A DNA stretch of 64,000 bases from positions 1 to 64,000 of the forward strand of contig NZ_SJSB01000002.1 of the NCBI RefSeq assembly GCF_004352835.1, given 5' to 3'. This document shows, piece by piece, positions 59,497-64,000 of the stretch. The position numbers and the translations under genes are program-made. The stretch's first letter is position 1. Every line of letters starts with the position of its first letter. Below the pieces are notes generated by a model. The model did no database searches. It saw nothing but the letters and a program-made list of their open reading frames with translations, and was not told where the DNA came from. Origin of the DNA: Marinomonas flavescens. GTDB taxonomy: Bacteria > Pseudomonadota > Gammaproteobacteria > Pseudomonadales > Marinomonadaceae.

Positions 59497-59527
59497 AAAA
59501 AAACCGCCGTGCTATGGGGCACGGCGG
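59497..59527 (-). terminator. terminator of gabT
   Basis: On the minus strand, CCGCCGTGC / GCACGGCGG with a six-base loop, followed by a T7 run. A smaller hairpin (TATGCTT-TTT-AAGCATA, 59481-59497) follows. The 59274-59605 gap otherwise holds no gene. Confidence 0.92.
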
Positions 59528-59605
59528 CAAAAGGGAGGTAATTGCATTGCTTTAAACTAAGCCTGTTAAGTGGCTTATCATGTGGGTAGTCACTCGATAT
59601 TTTGT

Positions 59606-60895
59606 TTAAGCAAGTTCAGCAAAGCAACGTTTAAAGATCGCCATGCCTTCTTCAATAATGTCAGTTTCGATGGTCAGTGCTGGCAAGAAACGAATGACGT
59701 TGCCACGAATACCACAAGACAGTAACACCAAACCATTTTCAGCGGCTTTAGCAGATAGCTTCTTGGCCATCTCTGGATAAGGTTTATTCACATCTCCATC
59801 GTGTACAAATTCGACAGCGATCATGGCTCCAGCATTACGAATATCGCCAATAATGTGTGGGTATTCCGCTTGAAGACCTTGTAAATGCTCTACAAATTGA
59901 TTGCCTATTTGTGTTGCTCGAGTGCACAGCTGTGCTTCTTCGATGATATCAAAAACAGCCAAAGCAGCGGCACAGCCGACAGGAGAACCACCATAAGTAC
60001 CTCCTAAACCTCCAGGAATTGGCGCATCCATTATGTCTGCTTTACCAACAACCGCGGCGAGAGGGTAGCCTCCAGCAATACCTTTTGCTGTTGTCATCAG
60101 ATCCGCTTCGATGCCTGCTTGCTCGTGGCAGAACATAGTCCCAGTTCGTGCAAAACCAGACTGTATTTCATCTAGAATTAATAATATGCCATGTTTATCA
60201 CACAGTTTACGAAGCGTTTGTAAGAAGCTTGCAGACGCTTGGTAGAAACCACCCTCACCCTGCACTGGCTCGATGATGATGGCAGCAACACGGGCAGGCT
60301 CAATATCACAAAGAAAGCGTTCTTCTAGGTCAGTAAGTGCTTGCTCTTCAGTGATTCCAAGGTAGTCATTTGGATAAGGAATATGATAAATATCGCTTGG
60401 AAAAGGTCCAAAGCCAATTTTATATGGATTCACTTTTCCTGTTAGACCCATGGTCATATTAGTACGACCATGAAAGCCACCATTAAACGCAATCACACCA
60501 GGACGTCCCGTGTAAGCGCGAGCGATTTTCACGCAGTTCTCTACCGCTTCTGCACCAGTAGTGACAAACATGGACTTTTTCGGTGTATCACCAGGAGCCA
60601 CTGCATTTAACTTTTCAGCCAAAATCACAGCTGACTCATAAGGCGTAATTGTTAAGCAGGTGTGAGTGAAGCGTTCAAGCTGTGCTTGCACCGCCGCTTT
60701 TACTTTAGGATGGTTATGACCTGTGTTGACGACGGCAATACCGGCACCAAAATCAATATGGCGCTTGCCTTCAACATCCCAAATTTCCGAATTTAGAGCA
60801 TGGTCAATATAAATAGGAGCCATGTTGCCTTGACCACGAGCGATCGCACTGTCTTTGCGTTTTTGTAAATCTGCGTTGTTCATTTTAACTTTCAC
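59606..60895 (-). CDS. gabT: 4-aminobutyrate aminotransferase
   Basis: A PLP-dependent class III transaminase converting GABA and 2-oxoglutarate to succinic semialdehyde and glutamate. 429 aa. The PLP lysine is Lys271 (MTTAKGIAGGYPLAAVVG), the conserved Asp242 is in LILDEIQSGFARTG, and GAEAVENCVKIAR binds the phosphate. The E. coli GabT pattern LTGKVNPY and APGGLGGTYGGSP is matched. ATG 60883 is an alternative start. gabD lies upstream on the same strand with a 92-bp gap; the pair forms the GABA shunt. Confidence 0.93.
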   Translation of the reverse strand: MKVKMNNADLQKRKDSAIARGQGNMAPIYIDHALNSEIWDVEGKRHIDFGAGIAVVNTGHNHPKVKAAVQAQLERFTHTCLTITPYESAVILAEKLNAVAPGDTPKKSMFVTTGAEAVENCVKIARAYTGRPGVIAFNGGFHGRTNMTMGLTGKVNPYKIGFGPFPSDIYHIPYPNDYLGITEEQALTDLEERFLCDIEPARVAAIIIEPVQGEGGFYQASASFLQTLRKLCDKHGILLILDEIQSGFARTGTMFCHEQAGIEADLMTTAKGIAGGYPLAAVVGKADIMDAPIPGGLGGTYGGSPVGCAAALAVFDIIEEAQLCTRATQIGNQFVEHLQGLQAEYPHIIGDIRNAGAMIAVEFVHDGDVNKPYPEMAKKLSAKAAENGLVLLSCGIRGNVIRFLPALTIETDIIEEGMAIFKRCFAELA

Positions 60896-60987
60896 CTTTT
60901 AGAGTATGCTCAATAATCGAAACGCGGCGTGTGATACGCGGCCTCTACTTATTAAATAGGATAAATTAGTGGTACTAATGGAATGGC

Positions 60988-62451
60988 TTAAGCCAAACCG
61001 CCCATGCACATGTATTTAATTTCAACGTATTCATCGATACCGTATGAAGAACCTTCACGACCACTACCAGACTCTTTTACACCACCAAATGGCGCAACTT
61101 CAGTGGAAATAAGACCTTCATTAATACCGACCATGCCGTATTCCAAGGCTTCAGAAACACGCCAAATACGCGCGATATTTTGGGAATAGAAGTACGAAGC
61201 CAAACCAAAAGGGGTATTGTTTGCCATAGCAACGGCTTCTTCTTCCGTTTTAAACTTAAATAATGGCGCAACCGGACCAAAAATCTCATTAGAGAAAATG
61301 TCCATCTTGTCAGTGACGCCGGTCAAAATGGTTGGCTCAAAAAAGCGTTCGCCGACGCTGGATTTAGCCCCACCAATAATCGCCTTCGCCCCTTTTTCGA
61401 TCGCATCGTTGACGAGTGTTTCGACTTTTCCGATGGCCGCATTATTGATTAATGGGCCGATAGCTACGCCCTCTGAAAAGCCATCTCCTGTTTTGAACTC
61501 CGCCACTCGCTTCGCTAATTTCTCAGCAAAGGCATCGTAAACACCTTCTTGGATCAATAAGCGGTTTGCACATACACAGGTTTGACCTGCATTACGGTAT
61601 TTAGAAGCAATCGCCCCTTCTACTGCTGCGTCTAGATCAGCGTCATCGAAAACGATAAAAGGTGCGTTGCCACCGAGTTCCATCGACGTGCGTTTTACCG
61701 TTTGTGCGCATTGAGAAAGCAGTAACTTCCCTACTGGTGTTGAGCCTGTAAAAGACAATTTACGCACCGTAGGATGACCTGTTAGGACGCCACCAATGGC
61801 TTTCGCATCGGTACCCACAACAACGTTTAGCACACCGGCTGGAATGCCTGCTTGATGCGCAAGTTCCGCTAAAGCAAGCGCGGATAAAGGCGTTTCATCA
61901 GACGGTTTGATGATGATCGCACAACCCGCAGCCAAGGCTGGCCCTGCTTTACGAGTGATCATTGCTATTGGAAAGTTCCACGGCGTAATCGCCGCAACCA
62001 CACCAATAGGTTGTTTGATAGTCAATACGCGTTTGTCTTTGGCAAAGGTAGGAATAGTATCGCCATTTAGACGACGGGCTTCGTCGGCGAACCAGTCAAT
62101 GAAGGACGCGCCGTACAATACTTCGCCTTTTGCTTCTGCAAAGGGCTTACCTTGTTCTAATGTCATGAGCGTGGCGAGGTCGTCTTGATTGTCTAGAATC
62201 AGTTGATTCCAACGGCGCATTAATGTCGCTCTTTCTTTAGCCGTACGAGCTTGCCATTCTTTTTGAGCCACGGCAGCGACTTCAACCGCTTGCGTTGTCT
62301 CTTGCGCGCCCAAATCTTGCACATCAATCAGGTGTTCGCCATTTGATGGATTGGTAATTGCAAAGGTCTTACCTGATGCCGAAGACACCCATTCGCCACC
62401 AATATAAGACTGGCTTTTAAGAAGAGTTGGCTGTGTTAACTGTACTGACAT
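60988..62451 (-). CDS. gabD: succinate-semialdehyde dehydrogenase (NAD(P)+)
   Basis: An aldehyde dehydrogenase oxidising succinic semialdehyde to succinate. From ATG 62451 (GGAG seven bases upstream) the protein is 487 aa. Catalytic Cys292 is in NAGQTCVCANR, Glu258 in SMELGGNAPF and Asn159 in TPWNFPIAM; KPSDETPLSALALAELA binds cofactor and suggests NADP use. The frame extends to 62586 but that part has no family counterpart. Confidence 0.95.
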   Translation of the reverse strand: MSVQLTQPTLLKSQSYIGGEWVSSASGKTFAITNPSNGEHLIDVQDLGAQETTQAVEVAAVAQKEWQARTAKERATLMRRWNQLILDNQDDLATLMTLEQGKPFAEAKGEVLYGASFIDWFADEARRLNGDTIPTFAKDKRVLTIKQPIGVVAAITPWNFPIAMITRKAGPALAAGCAIIIKPSDETPLSALALAELAHQAGIPAGVLNVVVGTDAKAIGGVLTGHPTVRKLSFTGSTPVGKLLLSQCAQTVKRTSMELGGNAPFIVFDDADLDAAVEGAIASKYRNAGQTCVCANRLLIQEGVYDAFAEKLAKRVAEFKTGDGFSEGVAIGPLINNAAIGKVETLVNDAIEKGAKAIIGGAKSSVGERFFEPTILTGVTDKMDIFSNEIFGPVAPLFKFKTEEEAVAMANNTPFGLASYFYSQNIARIWRVSEALEYGMVGINEGLISTEVAPFGGVKESGSGREGSSYGIDEYVEIKYMCMGGLA

Positions 62452-62808
62452 AAATGACTCCAAACTCGCTGCGGAGAATTGTTGTAAAGTGCCGTTAAGG
62501 TAGTAATAACCGCGTTCTTTGATAGTAGATAAAGCGCTGGAATAGAAAAATGAAAAGCTATCAACGCAATGTTTGAAGTTTCTCAAACATTGTGATCAAA
62601 AAACAATCAAACATAAGTGGTCTTCTTTGTTTTTGATGACTTTTTACTAAAAGTATCCGTTCAAAGCCCAATACTACAAAAGTGGTTGTAGACGTATCTT
62701 TCTGGTTTTAATGTGAATCAACTGGTTTATATCGTCGCCAAATATCGCGAGGAATCTGATGAAAACAACAATGATGGATAAAATTCTGGAGAGGATTAAT
62801 TGAATAAT

Positions 62809-62860
62809 AGGTCTGCTTTGTAGACCTTAGTGAGTAGGTTTTGAATTGACTCACTAAGGT
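62809..62860. repeat. two overlapping hairpins upstream of gabD
   Basis: The 12-bp inverted repeat ACCTTAGTGAGT / ACTCACTAAGGT (62824-62860) and the six-bp AGGTCT / AGACCT (62809-62827) share bases 62824-62827, so they exclude each other. A third stem, GATTAAGT / ACTTAATC (62958-62980), covers the stop of the upstream gene. No gene is seen in 62587-62979. Confidence 0.5.
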
Positions 62861-62979
62861 GCAATAGCCGTGGTTGCTGGTAAAGTACGCTTACCTTTAG
62901 AAAAGACTAAACCCTCAGCATGAGGACTTCTTGCCAGACATGGGTTTTAGTTTTGATGATTAAGTGATTGTTACTTAAT

Positions 62980-63996
62980 CTAATTCTTAAGTTTTAAAAG
63001 ATCATTATAAAGTGTTTTTGGAATGTCTACGGCATTTCTAGCTAGGTTCCGCTCACGTGCTTGATAGCGACGTTGTGATGGTAGACGAGCACCTTGTTCA
63101 ATAATATCGGCAAACAAACGCTCCGCTCTATCATTGTTGGCTGGGACATTACCGCCGCTTAATAGATTAGGGTCAAAAGCGATAATAATTTCTCCATGAT
63201 ACGGCGCCTCAGGTTGTCCGTTAGCGGCTTCCATGCTCTCTTTACTGGTTAAATCATCAATTAAAGGGCCGGCGAGCAGCTCGATCATAATCGACAACGC
63301 CGAGCCTTTATAATCCCCAAACGTCAGCATGGAGCCATCCATCGCGGCTTGTGCGTCTGTGGTTGGATTACCGTCTTTATCAATCGCTACGCCCTCAGGA
63401 AGTGGTTTTCCAGCTCGGCGATAAAGTTCTATTTCACCGCGTGCGAATTGGCTGGTGGCAAAATCAAACGTAAATGGATTCGTTCCTTGGCGCGGCCAAC
63501 TAAAGGCCAGCGGATTGGTGCCAAGCGTACCGCGTTTTCCGCCTGCGGGTGCGACCCATGCATGGCTAGGTACCATCGCCAAACCGGCTAACCCAACGGC
63601 TGACAGTTTCTCGACTTCAGGCCATAAGGCAGAGAAGTGGAAGCAATGGTTAATCGCCAACGCCGCAATCCCATTCTTTTTCGCTTTTTCAATCAATAAT
63701 GGCAAGGCGGCATCCAGCGCCAATAATGAAATACCACCGTTTGCATCAGCTTTTACGACAGATGGCGCGGCATCCACGATCGTTGGTTTGGCCGAGCCAC
63801 TAATACGGCCGATTTTCATACTTTGGGTACACATGAGAAGACGAAATAGGCCATGAGAATGACAGTCGTCTTGCTGGCAAGCCGCGATGACATCGGTAAT
63901 AGACTTAGCGTGATCGTCACTGAAACCGTTGTCCATTAGAATGCTTTCGCTTAGTTCACGTACTTCTGCCAAGCTCAGAGTGATGGTATCGCTCAT
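62980..63996 (-). CDS. Ldh-family NAD(P)H oxidoreductase, DpkA-like
   Basis: 338 aa of the malate/L-sulfolactate/ureidoglycolate dehydrogenase family. Signatures HSHGLFRLLM, HFSALWPEVEKL, GTNPLAFSWPR, FDFATSQFARGEIE and FGDYKGSALSIMIELLAG. The HHFAALWP-like and GHKGSAL-like stretches resemble pseudomonad delta1-piperideine-2-carboxylate reductase (DpkA), so a cyclic-imine or 2-oxoacid substrate is likely, but sulfolactate-type activity is not excluded. The start ATG 63996 is four bases from the window edge, so upstream context is unseen. Confidence 0.85.
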   Translation of the reverse strand: MSDTITLSLAEVRELSESILMDNGFSDDHAKSITDVIAACQQDDCHSHGLFRLLMCTQSMKIGRISGSAKPTIVDAAPSVVKADANGGISLLALDAALPLLIEKAKKNGIAALAINHCFHFSALWPEVEKLSAVGLAGLAMVPSHAWVAPAGGKRGTLGTNPLAFSWPRQGTNPFTFDFATSQFARGEIELYRRAGKPLPEGVAIDKDGNPTTDAQAAMDGSMLTFGDYKGSALSIMIELLAGPLIDDLTSKESMEAANGQPEAPYHGEIIIAFDPNLLSGGNVPANNDRAERLFADIIEQGARLPSQRRYQARERNLARNAVDIPKTLYNDLLKLKN

Positions 63997-64000
63997 GCCT

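Noticed and set aside
59307..59522. Minus-strand frame of 71 codons downstream of gabT
   Set aside because: It contains the gabT terminator and has no recognisable protein features.

Overview
This window is the replication-origin neighbourhood of a marine gammaproteobacterial chromosome. The gene order (tcdA, atp operon, parB-parA-rsmG-mnmG, mnmE, yidC-rnpA-rpmH, dnaA-dnaN-recF-gyrB, trkH-trkA-rsmB-fmt-def-dprA), the protein sequences, and the acrylyl-CoA reductase/AcuR pair point to an Oceanospirillales member, probably Marinomonas-like. That placement is inference from recalled gene order and protein resemblance, not from a search. Base composition looks mid-40s percent GC by eye. No tRNA, rRNA or CRISPR array is seen.

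Layout. 1-405: decayed IS66-type transposase. 406-2551: small membrane protein, tcdA and a TrmB-like regulator. 2639-9743 (minus): complete F1Fo ATP synthase operon atpIBEFHAGDC. 9924-14208 (minus): parB, parA, rsmG, mnmG. 14284-14898: AT-rich gap with a DnaA-box cluster. 14899-28763: accessory block lying between mnmG and mnmE, which are normally neighbours; it holds an 8-oxoguanine deaminase-like enzyme, acuR-acuI with paired operators, a glycerate kinase and a four-gene MdtABC/MuxABC-OpmB-like RND pump. 29132-32961 (minus): mnmE, yidC, rnpA, rpmH. 32962-33473: second, denser DnaA-box cluster, the best oriC candidate. 33474-39772 (plus): dnaA, dnaN, recF, gyrB. 39902-44048: qorB/qorR, a PNPOx-flavoreductase fusion, a VOC protein and a CGNR regulator. 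44102-55080: gmhB, ybaK, trkH, trkA, rsmB, fmt, def, dprA, hslR, cysQ and tetR. 55170-63996: a FabF-like synthase, a LysR regulator, a broken YejM/PbgA-like gene, gabT-gabD and an Ldh-family oxidoreductase.

The genes form the usual origin-proximal machinery: initiation (dnaA, dnaN, gyrB), segregation (parAB plus three parS sites), translation and tRNA modification (mnmE, mnmG, rsmG, rsmB, tcdA, fmt, def), membrane insertion and energy. The most notable signals are three parS palindromes at 48.4, 49.3 and 52.8 kb. Two are written into coding sequence as the peptide VSRET (in RsmB and DprA). The third lies in the loop of a perfect 14-bp inverted repeat after rsmB. Other signals are two DnaA-box clusters separated by the accessory block, matching AcuR operators before acuR and acuI, strong intrinsic terminators inside dnaN-recF and def-fmt, and an internally deleted PbgA/YejM-like gene.
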